Origin: JAGZHZ01 sp963929865
Lineage (GTDB): Bacteria; Bacillota; Clostridia; Lachnospirales; Lachnospiraceae
Assembly: GCA_963929865.1 (NCBI GenBank)
Contig: CAWVKK010000065.1
Span: 1-64,000 of the forward strand
DNA: 64,000 bases
Direction: 5' to 3'
The notes beneath the pieces were generated by a model, which saw only the letters and a list, made by a program, of their open reading frames with translations, had not been told where the DNA came from and ran no database searches. Below, piece by piece: positions 7,432-15,332 of this stretch (position 1 is the first letter of the stretch; every line of letters starts with the position of its first letter). The translations under genes were made by a program, and so were the position numbers.

Positions 7432-8930
7432 TTCTCTCTCCTGTATTCCTCTTTTTTCTGAATATTTCCGATCTGGTTGATCAAATCCGACGCCGTCATG
7501 GCGCACGCTCCAATTTCCCTCTTCGCCTCGTCGCCGGCAAGCCCGTGCAGGTAGACGCCAAGCTTTGCCGCCTCGAACGGATCCATCCTCTGCGCGAGCA
7601 GCCCCGTGATCATGCCGCACAGGACGTCCCCTGAGCCTCCCACAGCCATGCCGTGGTTTCCGCTCTGGTTGATGTAGACCTCTTCTCCGTCCGTGACGAT
7701 CGTTCTGGCGTCCTTGAGGACGCAGATGACGCCGTACGCCTTCGCCAGCTCCTTCGCCGATCCGATCAGGTCTGCCGTGATCTCTTCCCGCGTCTTTTTG
7801 CTGATCCGTGCCATTTCCATAATATGCGGCGTCAAAATCACAGGTCCCTCTTTTTCGCGCAGAATTTCCATCTGATTCTGCAAAAGGTTCAGACCGTCCG
7901 CGTCTATGACGAGCGGTCTGCGCGCGTTTTTGACGACCTCCCGGACAATCCCTTCTTTTTCCTCCGACACGCCAAGCCCCGGACCGATCGCCGCAGCGTC
8001 CGCCCACTCCAGCTTCTCGGCGATCTTTCTGCAGTCTGCTTTCTGCCAGTCCTCTGTCGTCAGAATCGCCTCCGGCAAAAGCTGCTGGAGGATGCTGCGG
8101 TTGCACGGTTCTGTAAAGATCTGTACCAGACCTGTTCCGACGCGGTACGCCGCCATGCCGGAAAAGTAGGCCGCGCCGCTCATATTGCAGCTGCCCGCCA
8201 TTATCAGCGCTCTTCCGTACGTCCCTTTGTGGGAGTAAGGTTTTCTTTTCGGCAGACGCGACAAGTCTGTCGGATCGTATGTATAGCAAAGCGGCAGGCG
8301 CTGCGAGGTGCCTTTCGGCGCAATTCCAATGTCGCGGCAGAAGACACTCCCCGCATATTCCGCCCCCGGGTACAGGATATGACCGATCTTTTCATACGCA
8401 AACGTCACGGTCGCGTCCGCGCGCACGGCCGCTCCCATCACCTGACCGGTGTCCGCCGAAATCCCGGAGGCGATGTCGACGGCAAGCACCTTCGCCGGGT
8501 GCGCGTTGATCCGCTCAATCAGCTCTCTGTACGGTCCGGTCACGTCCCTTGAGAGCCCGATTCCAAACAGAGCGTCCACGATACTAGTATATTCATCGTT
8601 CTCCCACTTGCTGCAAACAGGGATCTGATATTTTTCACAAATTTTTTTCTGAAGAGCCGTCTCCTGCGTACAGGACGTCTCTTTCCCCGCAAACAAAACC
8701 GTCACCTTTTTCTGTCTCATGTGCAGCAGTCTTGCGATCGCAAACCCGTCTCCCCCGTTGTTTCCCGACCCGCATACAACGAGCACATGTCCGAGCGGAA
8801 AATGCTCTTCCAGCACCTGCTCTGCCACCAGGGCCGCCCGCTCCATCAGGACGGCGGACGGGATTCCTATCTCCTGGATGACCGCCGCGTCCAGCCGTTT
8901 CATCTCCCCGCCTTTTAAGAGATATTTCAC
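7428..8930 (-). CDS. nnrD: Bifunctional NAD(P)H-hydrate epimerase/dehydratase
   Basis: A 500-residue two-domain enzyme that repairs hydrated NADH and NADPH. The N-terminal half (1-210) is the YjeF_N epimerase, with VVCGSGNNGGDGFAIARLL near residue 50. The C-terminal half (225-490) is the ribokinase-like ADP-dependent dehydratase, with VIDADGLNLL, TPHIMEMARI and the GNHGMAVGGSGDVLCGMI nucleotide-binding loop. The start is a GTG at 8930 with AAGGGGACAAT upstream. The conserved start MKRLD lies at residue 10. Co-transcribed with alr, a frequent arrangement in Clostridia. Confidence 0.95.
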   Translation of the reverse strand: MKYLLKGGEMKRLDAAVIQEIGIPSAVLMERAALVAEQVLEEHFPLGHVLVVCGSGNNGGDGFAIARLLHMRQKKVTVLFAGKETSCTQETALQKKICEKYQIPVCSKWENDEYTSIVDALFGIGLSRDVTGPYRELIERINAHPAKVLAVDIASGISADTGQVMGAAVRADATVTFAYEKIGHILYPGAEYAGSVFCRDIGIAPKGTSQRLPLCYTYDPTDLSRLPKRKPYSHKGTYGRALIMAGSCNMSGAAYFSGMAAYRVGTGLVQIFTEPCNRSILQQLLPEAILTTEDWQKADCRKIAEKLEWADAAAIGPGLGVSEEKEGIVREVVKNARRPLVIDADGLNLLQNQMEILREKEGPVILTPHIMEMARISKKTREEITADLIGSAKELAKAYGVICVLKDARTIVTDGEEVYINQSGNHGMAVGGSGDVLCGMITGLLAQRMDPFEAAKLGVYLHGLAGDEAKREIGACAMTASDLINQIGNIQKKEEYRREK

Positions 8931-8979
8931 ATTGTCCCCTTCTTTCTGAAAATTGTTTTGTGAATCCGCACAAATGAAA

Positions 8980-9013
8980 ATGCTGCAAAAGCATTCTCTT
9001 CTCTTTGCAGCAT
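8980..9013 (-). terminator. Hairpin between rex and nnrD
   Basis: ATGCTGCAAA (8980-8989) pairs perfectly with TTTGCAGCAT (9004-9013). Read on the minus strand, the downstream tract is only ATTTTCATTTG, so termination after rex may be partial. Confidence 0.55.
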
Positions 9014-9065
9014 CCTTCTGTCTTTTTTTCTGCCGGCTGTCCCGGCAAACCGTTTCGTATTCTTT

Positions 9066-9713
9066 CTAACAGTTTTTGTCGCAATGACTCAGCTTGTAGG
9101 AAAGCTGCATCAGACTTTCTGAGAGATGTACGTTTTCTACAATGACATCTTCCGGCACGTCGAGATCTGTGTGCGCAAAATTCCAGATTGCTTTCACCCC
9201 GTTTTCCACAAGAATATCCGCCATCTTAGACGCCTGATCCTTCGGAAGCGTCAGCGCGGCGATCTGAATCTTGTGTTCCCTGCAAAACGCCGGAAGCTCC
9301 TCAATCATGCGGATCGGAATTCCGCGCACCGTCACGCCTTTTAGCTTCGGGTTGACGTCGAAGATCCCTTTGATCCAGAAGCCTCTTTTTTCAAATTTCA
9401 CATAGTTTGCCAGCGCCTGTCCCAGGTTTCCCGCCCCCACAATCACCATGTGGTACGTTCTGTCCAGTCCCAGTATTTTCCCCATCTCGTTGTAGAGATG
9501 CTTTACATTGTATCCGTATCCCTGCTGTCCGAAGCCGCCGAAGTTGTTGAGATCCTGGCGAATCTGGGAAGCTGTCACATTCATCCGATCGCTCAGTTCG
9601 TTCGATGAAATCCGTTCTACCCCGCTCTCAAGCAAATCTCCTAAATATCTGTAATAGCGCGGGAGTCTCTTCACCACTGCCTTCGAAATTTCTTTTTCCT
9701 CCACGAAAACCAT
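9066..9713 (-). CDS. rex: Redox-sensing transcriptional repressor Rex
   Basis: A 215-residue Rex protein, the NADH/NAD+ sensing repressor of fermentation and respiration genes. The N-terminal winged helix covers residues 10-85 (KRLPRYYRYL, VTASQIRQDLNNFGGFGQQGYGY). A Rossmann NAD(H) domain follows, with IVGAGNLGQALANY near residue 95. The ATG at 9713 directly abuts its purine tract. A GTG at 9704 would have GAGAGG about 9 bases upstream and may be the true start. Divergent from the ABC-F gene, as rex and ydiF are neighbours in Bacillus. I found no obvious Rex operator in the intergenic region. Confidence 0.95.
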   Translation of the reverse strand: MVFVEEKEISKAVVKRLPRYYRYLGDLLESGVERISSNELSDRMNVTASQIRQDLNNFGGFGQQGYGYNVKHLYNEMGKILGLDRTYHMVIVGAGNLGQALANYVKFEKRGFWIKGIFDVNPKLKGVTVRGIPIRMIEELPAFCREHKIQIAALTLPKDQASKMADILVENGVKAIWNFAHTDLDVPEDVIVENVHLSESLMQLSYKLSHCDKNC

Positions 9714-9736
9714 CCTCTCATCGCATACATAGTTTT

Positions 9737-9765
9737 ATTATATCGAATTATACCGTCAAAGTCAA
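9737..9765 (-). promoter_or_regulatory. SigA-type promoter for rex
   Basis: TTGACT (complement of 9760-9765) and TATAAT (complement of 9737-9742) with a 17-base spacer. Confidence 0.75.
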
Positions 9766-9795
9766 ACAAATCTCCCGTCTTTCTGAAAAACGAGC

Positions 9796-9823
9796 TTGTT
9801 TTTTAGAGATTTTCCGTTATAAT
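9796..9823 (+). promoter_or_regulatory. SigA-type promoter for the ABC-F gene
   Basis: TTGTTT (9796-9801) and TATAAT (9818-9823) with a 16-base spacer, leaving a leader of about 40 bases. That leader is too short for the attenuators that often control antibiotic-resistance ABC-F genes. Confidence 0.7.
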
Positions 9824-9871
9824 AAATGCAGTGTCATGTTTTAAAGAAGGAAAGGAATTGGTGAACAGACT

Positions 9872-11782
9872 ATGATACTTGCCTGCAGCAATATTTCAAA
9901 ATCATTCGGGACCGAGCAAATCTTAAAACAAGTAAGTTTTCATATAGAAGAGCGCGAAAAGGCGGCGGTTGTCGGCATCAACGGGGCTGGGAAATCGACT
10001 CTGCTTAAGATTATCGTCGGCGAGCTTTCGTCCGACGAGGGGGAAGTCATTATCGCTAAGGGAAAGTCGATCGGATATCTGGCGCAGCACCAGGCGCTTT
10101 CCAGCTGCAACACCATCTACCGCGAAATGCTTGAGGTGAAGCGCCCGATTATCGAGATGGAGGAAAAGCTGCGCCGTCTCGAGCAGGAGATGACGTCCCT
10201 TTCCGGGGCGGCGCTCTCTGAGACGCTCGAGACGTATCACCGTTTGAGCAGCGAATTTGACCGCGTCAACGGCTACGCCTACCAGAGCGAGATTGCCGGC
10301 GTACTCAAGGGACTTGGCTTTGAGGAAAATGAGTTTTCCAAAAAAGTCGACACACTTTCCGGAGGGGAAAAAACGCGCGTTGCGCTCGGAAAGCTTCTGC
10401 TTTCCAGACCGGATATCATCCTTTTGGACGAGCCGACGAATCATCTCGATATGAACTCCATCGCCTGGCTGGAAACCTTCCTGCTCAATTATAACGGAGC
10501 CGTCCTGATCGTAGCGCACGACCGCTATTTTTTAAACCGCGTTGTCACAAAAATCGTCGAACTCGACGGCGGAAAGGGCACGACGTTTTTAGGAAATTAT
10601 TCGCAGTATGCCCAGAAAAAGGAGCAGCTGCGCGAGACAGAGCTAAAAGCCTATCTCAATCAGCAGCGGGAGATCCGGCATCAGGAGGAAGTGATCGCAA
10701 AGCTGAAATCCTTCAACCGGGAAAAGTCTATCCGCCGCGCCGAGAGCAGGGAAAAGATGCTTGAGAAGATGGATGTGCTGGACAAACCGACCGTGATCAG
10801 CTCTGAGATGCACCTTCACTTGGAGCCCCGCTACCCGAGCGGAAACGATGTTTTGACGGTCGAGGGACTTACGAAATCGTTCGGAAACCGTCTGCTCTTT
10901 TCGGATCTTCATTTTTCGATTCACCGAGGAGAGAGGGTGGCGATTATCGGAAATAACGGGACGGGAAAGACAACGCTTCTTAAAATCCTCAACCGGTATC
11001 TGCCGGCCGACCGCGGCACTTTTTCGCTCGGCAGCAAGGTAAAAATCGGATATTACGACCAGGAGCACCATGTTCTCCATATGGAAAAGACGTTGTTCGA
11101 CGAGATTTCCGATACATATCCGGAGCTTTCAAACACGGAAATCCGCAATATTTTGGCGGCGTTTTTGTTCACCGGGGACGACGTCTTTAAGCGGATCTGC
11201 GATTTAAGCGGCGGGGAGAGAGGGCGCGTCTCTCTCGCCAAGCTGATGCTCTCTGAGGCGAATTTTTTAATTCTGGACGAGCCGACAAACCATCTCGATA
11301 TCGTCTCAAAAGAAATTTTGGAAAACGCGCTCCGCCGGTATACAGGGACGTTGCTCTACGTCTCCCACGACCGCTATTTTATCAACCAGACCGCGACCCG
11401 CATCCTCGATCTGACCGGCAATACGCTTGTCAATTATATCGGAAATTATGACTATTACCTTGAAAAAAAGGAAGAGCTGACAGCGCTCTATGTGAAGTCG
11501 TCCCTCGAGCCTAAACAGCCTGAACCGGTCAGCCAGACGAAATTAGACTGGCAGCAGCAAAAGGAAAAGCAGGCGCAGGAGCGCAGGCGTCAAAACGAGC
11601 TTGCCAAAACGGAGGAGCGCATTCAGCGTTTAGAAGAGCGCAGCGCAGAGATCGACGCATTGATGGCGCAGGAGGAGGTCTTCACCAACGTGAGCGAGTG
11701 CATGAAATTGAGCCAGGAAAAAGCCGCCGTCGCCGAGGAGCTCGACGCGCTGTATGAAAAGTGGGAGGGGCTCGCCCAGTAG
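9872..11782 (+). CDS. ABC-F family ATPase (YdiF-like)
   Basis: A 636-residue soluble protein with two ATP-binding cassettes and no membrane part. This is the ABC-F class, which acts on the ribosome in translation or antibiotic protection. The first cassette has GINGAGKSTLLK (Walker A, about residue 37), LSGGEKTRVALGKLL and LLDEPTNHLDM. The second has GNNGTGKTTLLK (about residue 370), LSGGERGRVSLAKLM and LILDEPTNHLD. A Lys/Arg/Glu-rich linker joins them and a coiled-coil C-terminal tail covers about 550-636. Position next to rex matches B. subtilis ydiF, so a housekeeping translation role is more likely than drug resistance. The Shine-Dalgarno is not close to the ATG. Confidence 0.9.
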   Translation: MILACSNISKSFGTEQILKQVSFHIEEREKAAVVGINGAGKSTLLKIIVGELSSDEGEVIIAKGKSIGYLAQHQALSSCNTIYREMLEVKRPIIEMEEKLRRLEQEMTSLSGAALSETLETYHRLSSEFDRVNGYAYQSEIAGVLKGLGFEENEFSKKVDTLSGGEKTRVALGKLLLSRPDIILLDEPTNHLDMNSIAWLETFLLNYNGAVLIVAHDRYFLNRVVTKIVELDGGKGTTFLGNYSQYAQKKEQLRETELKAYLNQQREIRHQEEVIAKLKSFNREKSIRRAESREKMLEKMDVLDKPTVISSEMHLHLEPRYPSGNDVLTVEGLTKSFGNRLLFSDLHFSIHRGERVAIIGNNGTGKTTLLKILNRYLPADRGTFSLGSKVKIGYYDQEHHVLHMEKTLFDEISDTYPELSNTEIRNILAAFLFTGDDVFKRICDLSGGERGRVSLAKLMLSEANFLILDEPTNHLDIVSKEILENALRRYTGTLLYVSHDRYFINQTATRILDLTGNTLVNYIGNYDYYLEKKEELTALYVKSSLEPKQPEPVSQTKLDWQQQKEKQAQERRRQNELAKTEERIQRLEERSAEIDALMAQEEVFTNVSECMKLSQEKAAVAEELDALYEKWEGLAQ

Positions 11783-11799
11783 CGCGTGTGCGCCCGGCA

Positions 11800-11842
11800 A
11801 AAAAAAGAAGGGGCAAAATCAGTGATATGCCCCTTCTTTTTT
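11800..11842. terminator. Bidirectional terminator between the ABC-F gene and icd
   Basis: An AAAAAAGAAGGGGCA / TGCCCCTTCTTTTTT hairpin with a 12-base loop. T-runs occur on both strands, so it serves both converging genes. Confidence 0.9.
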
Positions 11843-11865
11843 CCCTCCGGGAATAGTTTCTTTTC

Positions 11866-13086
11866 TTATCTTTCTTTGTCCAGTCTCTTTTCCAGATTTT
11901 CGCGGATCGCCAGGATAAAGTCCCTGCTGTTGAGCACCGTCGGGTTTTCTATCGCGGTAATCAGCGCCAGATCCTTTGTCATTTTTCCTTCTTCAATCGT
12001 CTCGATCGTCGCCTTCTCCAGCTCGTCGGCAAAGCGCGCCAGATCTTTCAGCCCGTCCAGCTCGCCTCTTTTTCTGAGCGCGCCTGTCCATGCAAAGATC
12101 GTCGCCACCGAGTTTGTGGACGTCTCTTCCCCTTTGAGGTGCTTATAGTAATGTCTCTGAACCGTGCCGTGAGCAGCCTCATATTCAAAGTTTCCGTCCG
12201 GGGAAACCAGGACGGACGTCATCATCGCCAGAGATCCGAACGCTGAGGAAATCATATCGCTCATCACATCCCCGTCGTAATTTTTGCACGCCCAGATCAT
12301 GCCGCCTTCTGATTTCATAACTCTCGCCACGGCGTCGTCGATCAGCGTGTAAAAATATGTGATGCCTGCCTCCTCAAAGCGCTGTCTGTACTCTTTTTCA
12401 TAGATTTCCTGGAAAATATCCTTAAATGTGTGGTCGTATTTTTTCGAGATCGTGTCTTTTGTCGAAAACCACAGATCCTGCTTCTGATCCAGCGCATAGT
12501 TAAAGCAGCTGCGCGCAAAGCTTTCGATGGATTTGTCAAGGTTGTGCATTCCCTGCAAAACGCCCGGTCCTTTAAAGACCGCGATCATCTCTCTTTCCTC
12601 TGTTCCATCCTCCGCCGTGTAGACAAGCTCTGCTTTTCCAGGTTTCGAAACCCGGATCTCGCTCGCCTTATAGACGTCCCCGTAAGCGTGACGCGCGATG
12701 GTGATCGGTTTCTTCCAGTTTTTTACGCACGGCTCAATCCCTTTTACCACGATCGGAGCGCGGAAAACCGTGCCGTCCAAAATCGCGCGGATCGTGCCGT
12801 TTGGGCTTTTCCACATTTCTTTCAGACCGTATTCCTCCACTCTCGCGGCGTTCGGCGTGATCGTCGCGCATTTTACCGCAACGCCGTACCGTTTGTTGGC
12901 GTGCGCGCTCTCGTACGTCACCTGATCGTTCGTCTCATCTCTGTGCTTTAAGCCCAGATCGTAGTATTCTGTTTTTAAATCAATAAAGGGCAGCAGCAAT
13001 TCCTCTTTGATCATCTTCCAGAGAATCCGCGTCATCTCATCTCCGTCCATCTCTACCAGCGGTGTCGTCATTTTAATCTTTTCCAT
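11866..13086 (-). CDS. icd: NADP-type isocitrate dehydrogenase
   Basis: A 406-residue isocitrate dehydrogenase of the eukaryote-like homodimeric type. It oxidises isocitrate to 2-oxoglutarate. Typical segments are LVEMDGDEMTRILW at the start, CATITPNAARVEEY, SPNGTIRAILDGTVFRAPI, the metal-binding IDDAVARVMKSEGG and NYDGDVMSD, and AAHGTVQRHYYKHLKGE. The start overlaps the end of the GntR gene by 14 bases. It is the last gene of a three-gene operon headed by a Re-citrate synthase. This supplies the carbon skeleton for glutamate in an organism that seems to run only the oxidative branch. Cofactor preference was inferred from the family, not from binding residues. Confidence 0.94.
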   Translation of the reverse strand: MEKIKMTTPLVEMDGDEMTRILWKMIKEELLLPFIDLKTEYYDLGLKHRDETNDQVTYESAHANKRYGVAVKCATITPNAARVEEYGLKEMWKSPNGTIRAILDGTVFRAPIVVKGIEPCVKNWKKPITIARHAYGDVYKASEIRVSKPGKAELVYTAEDGTEEREMIAVFKGPGVLQGMHNLDKSIESFARSCFNYALDQKQDLWFSTKDTISKKYDHTFKDIFQEIYEKEYRQRFEEAGITYFYTLIDDAVARVMKSEGGMIWACKNYDGDVMSDMISSAFGSLAMMTSVLVSPDGNFEYEAAHGTVQRHYYKHLKGEETSTNSVATIFAWTGALRKRGELDGLKDLARFADELEKATIETIEEGKMTKDLALITAIENPTVLNSRDFILAIRENLEKRLDKER

Positions 13087-13786
13087 GGAAATCCTCCTGT
13101 TCTTCTACAATCTCTTCAATTCGATATCGTTTTACATGCTCCATCGTGTTGAGCACATGCAAGGTGGCGAGGCGGTCCGCCTCTTCGGGATTTTTCTCCC
13201 GGATCGCCTTTATGATCGCCTCATGCTCTTTCGTCGATTTCTCGGCTCTTTGCTGCTTAGAGAGGGAGGTCTTTCGCACTCTCTGGACATACTGGTGAAA
13301 ATCTGTCAGCAGATGCTCCAAAATTTTGCTGCCGCACGCCTCGTAGAGCGTCTCGTGAAACTTGCTGTCCAGCACAAAAAGCTGCTCATAGTGCTGCTGC
13401 TGCTCCTGATATTTGGAGAGAAAGACTATTTCCTCCAGCTGCTCAAGCTGTTCCTTTTTGATCGCGCCCGCCGCCATTCTGGCGCACAGACCTTCCAGTC
13501 TTGCGCGGATCGAATAGATATCCAGCACGTCCTTCGCCGAGATTCCCCTCACGTAAGCTCCTTTGTTCGGAATAATCCGGACCAGTCCTTCCAGCTCGAG
13601 CTGGCGCAGCGCCTCCCTGACCGGCGTGCGGCTCACGCCGAGTTCCTCGCCGATGGCCACCTCTTTGAGTTCTTCATCCGGCTTTAGCTTTCCCGATAAA
13701 ATCTCCTCTCTGACATGGTGAAACACCTTGCCTCTTAAAGAATATTTCTCTTCCCTCTGTTCATCCCATCCATTCAACCGACTCAC
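13073..13786 (-). CDS. GntR-family regulator, FCD (FadR) subfamily
   Basis: A 237-residue regulator. An N-terminal winged helix (about residues 16-85; LKEVAIGEELGVSRTPVREA is the recognition region) is followed by an all-helical FCD ligand domain (90-225). That domain carries the Asp/His positions expected for a metal-bound carboxylate site (DSKFHETLYEA, about residue 145; EHEAIIKAI, about residue 190). It lies between the Re-citrate synthase and icd genes. A 22-base palindrome of the FCD type overlaps the operon promoter, so autoregulation in response to a TCA acid such as citrate is a reasonable inference. The ligand is unknown. Confidence 0.9.
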   Translation of the reverse strand: MSRLNGWDEQREEKYSLRGKVFHHVREEILSGKLKPDEELKEVAIGEELGVSRTPVREALRQLELEGLVRIIPNKGAYVRGISAKDVLDIYSIRARLEGLCARMAAGAIKKEQLEQLEEIVFLSKYQEQQQHYEQLFVLDSKFHETLYEACGSKILEHLLTDFHQYVQRVRKTSLSKQQRAEKSTKEHEAIIKAIREKNPEEADRLATLHVLNTMEHVKRYRIEEIVEEQEDFHGKD

Positions 13787-13794
13787 CTCAGAGC

Positions 13795-15192
13795 TTATCT
13801 TGTCAGCATTTCCCGGTTCAGCTCCCTGCAGACCGAGCGGATCATGCTGATCAGTTCTTCATCCGTCATCACCGTCACACGTCCGTCCTCATACTCTTTG
13901 TCGACCGCCTCTTTGACCTTTATGATCAGCGGGTCGTTTTTCTCCAGCTTATTTTCGTCTTTTAGGCGGAAGTACGTGTTGATCCAGTGCGCGATCCCCG
14001 CAAGTCCTGACGTGTTGGAGACCGAGACCAGAACCGGGCGGTTTAAAAATTTATCGGTGTCAAAAATGTTGTAGATTTCTTCATTTTTGAGCAGCCCGTC
14101 CGCATGGATGCCGGCTCTTGTGACATTGAAATTTTTTCCGACAAACGGCGTTCTCGACGGAATGTGGTATCCGATTTCTTTTTCATAGTACTCTGCCATC
14201 TCGGTGATGACGGTCGTATCCATGCCGTCCAGACCGCCTCTTAGCTGCGCGTACTCAAACACCATCGCCTCCAGAGGCGTGTTTCCGGTCCGCTCCCCGA
14301 TTCCAAACAAAGAGCAGTTGACGCCGCACGCGCCGTACAGCCACGCTGTCGTGGAGTTTGTGACGGCTTTGTAAAAATCGTTGTGTCCATGCCACTCGAT
14401 CAGCTCGCTCGGAACTCCGGCATGCGTCATGATTCCGTAGATGATGCCCTGCACGGAGCGGGGGATCACAGCTCCGGCGTAGTTGACGCCGTATCCCATC
14501 GTGTCGCAGCAGCGCACTTTGATCGGGATTTTGTATTCCTCCATCAGCTTCATCAGCTCCAGGCAGAACGGAATGACGTAGCCGTAGATGTCGGCTCTTG
14601 TGACGTCCTCCAGGTGGCATCTTGGGCTGACTCCCGTCTCAAGGCACTCCTTGATCACAGACAGATAATGCTCCATCGCCTCTCTGCGGTTCATCTTCAT
14701 CTTGTAGAAAATATGATAATCCGAGCAGCTGACTAAGATTCCTGTCTCCTTTAATCCGATCTGCTTTACAAGCTCAAAATCTTTTTTGTTCGCGCGGATC
14801 CAGCTCGTCACCTCCGGAAACTCGTATCCTCTCTCCAGACACTTATACACAGCGTCTCTGTCTTTTTTGCTGTAGAGGAAAAACTCAGACTGGCGGATCT
14901 TTCCTTTTGGTCCTCCCAGCCGGTGCATATAGTCGTACAGCGTCACGATCTGCTCGGTCGTGTAGGGCGCTCTCGACTGCTGTCCGTCGCGGAACGTCGT
15001 GTCGGTAATCCAAATCTCGCTCGGCATATGGTGCGGCACAATACGGTCGTTGAATGCAATTTTGGGAACCTCGCTGTAAGGGAACAGATTCCGAAACACA
15101 TTCGGCGTCTCGACATCCACTAAATGATACATATGCTCTTCCAGCTGCAGCAAGTTGGTGTGCTGGTCCATCATGACTCGTCTGTTTTCCAT
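13795..15192 (-). CDS. Citrate (Re)-synthase, homocitrate/isopropylmalate synthase-like
   Basis: A 465-residue HMGL-like TIM-barrel enzyme with TDTTFRDGQQSRAPYT (about residue 63), HLEDVTRAD, EWHGHNDFYKA (metal-binding His pair) and NCSLFGIGERTGNTPLEA. It resembles the Clostridium kluyveri Re-citrate synthase, an isopropylmalate-synthase relative that condenses acetyl-CoA with oxaloacetate. The operon partners, a GntR regulator and isocitrate dehydrogenase, support citrate over leucine or lysine synthesis. Homocitrate synthase is the main alternative. I chose the ATG at 15192 because AGGTGAT lies about 8 bases before it. A GTG at 15204 would lie inside that Shine-Dalgarno sequence. Confidence 0.8.
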   Translation of the reverse strand: MENRRVMMDQHTNLLQLEEHMYHLVDVETPNVFRNLFPYSEVPKIAFNDRIVPHHMPSEIWITDTTFRDGQQSRAPYTTEQIVTLYDYMHRLGGPKGKIRQSEFFLYSKKDRDAVYKCLERGYEFPEVTSWIRANKKDFELVKQIGLKETGILVSCSDYHIFYKMKMNRREAMEHYLSVIKECLETGVSPRCHLEDVTRADIYGYVIPFCLELMKLMEEYKIPIKVRCCDTMGYGVNYAGAVIPRSVQGIIYGIMTHAGVPSELIEWHGHNDFYKAVTNSTTAWLYGACGVNCSLFGIGERTGNTPLEAMVFEYAQLRGGLDGMDTTVITEMAEYYEKEIGYHIPSRTPFVGKNFNVTRAGIHADGLLKNEEIYNIFDTDKFLNRPVLVSVSNTSGLAGIAHWINTYFRLKDENKLEKNDPLIIKVKEAVDKEYEDGRVTVMTDEELISMIRSVCRELNREMLTR

Positions 15193-15277
15193 AACTTTTA
15201 TCACCTGATCCTATCTTTTTTTCTGCGGTTTCTCCCTGCTTGTCCTTTCGCAGGCAGACGGCACGTTTGTTATTTTT

Positions 15278-15311
15278 GTATCATTGTATACAATTATACT
15301 TTCCCTGTCAA
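15278..15311 (-). promoter_or_regulatory. Promoter with GntR-type palindromic operator
   Basis: TTGACA (complement of 15306-15311) and TACAAT (complement of 15283-15288) are 17 bases apart. A 22-base inverted repeat, GTATcATTGTATACAATtATAC (15278-15299), covers the -10. Its core fits the TNGTNNNACNA pattern of FCD-GntR operators. Confidence 0.75.
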
Positions 15312-15332
15312 GCAAAAGTTTTTTTCTGCGCC

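Noticed and set aside
6310..8289. A 659-codon open frame that includes alr and extends far upstream on the minus strand
   Set aside because: The added part lies out of frame within nnrD, has low-complexity Arg/Gly-rich sequence, and a coupled ATGA start fits alr at 7431.
8635..9084. Minus-strand frame reading through the rex-nnrD hairpin
   Set aside because: It spans the hairpin region and overlaps nnrD in another frame, and the product is biased Arg/Gly/Lys-rich. No ribosome binding site was found.
9714..9871. Possible Rex operator in the rex/ABC-F divergent region
   Set aside because: No TTGTGA-N-TCACAA-like or TTGTTAA-like palindrome was found by eye.
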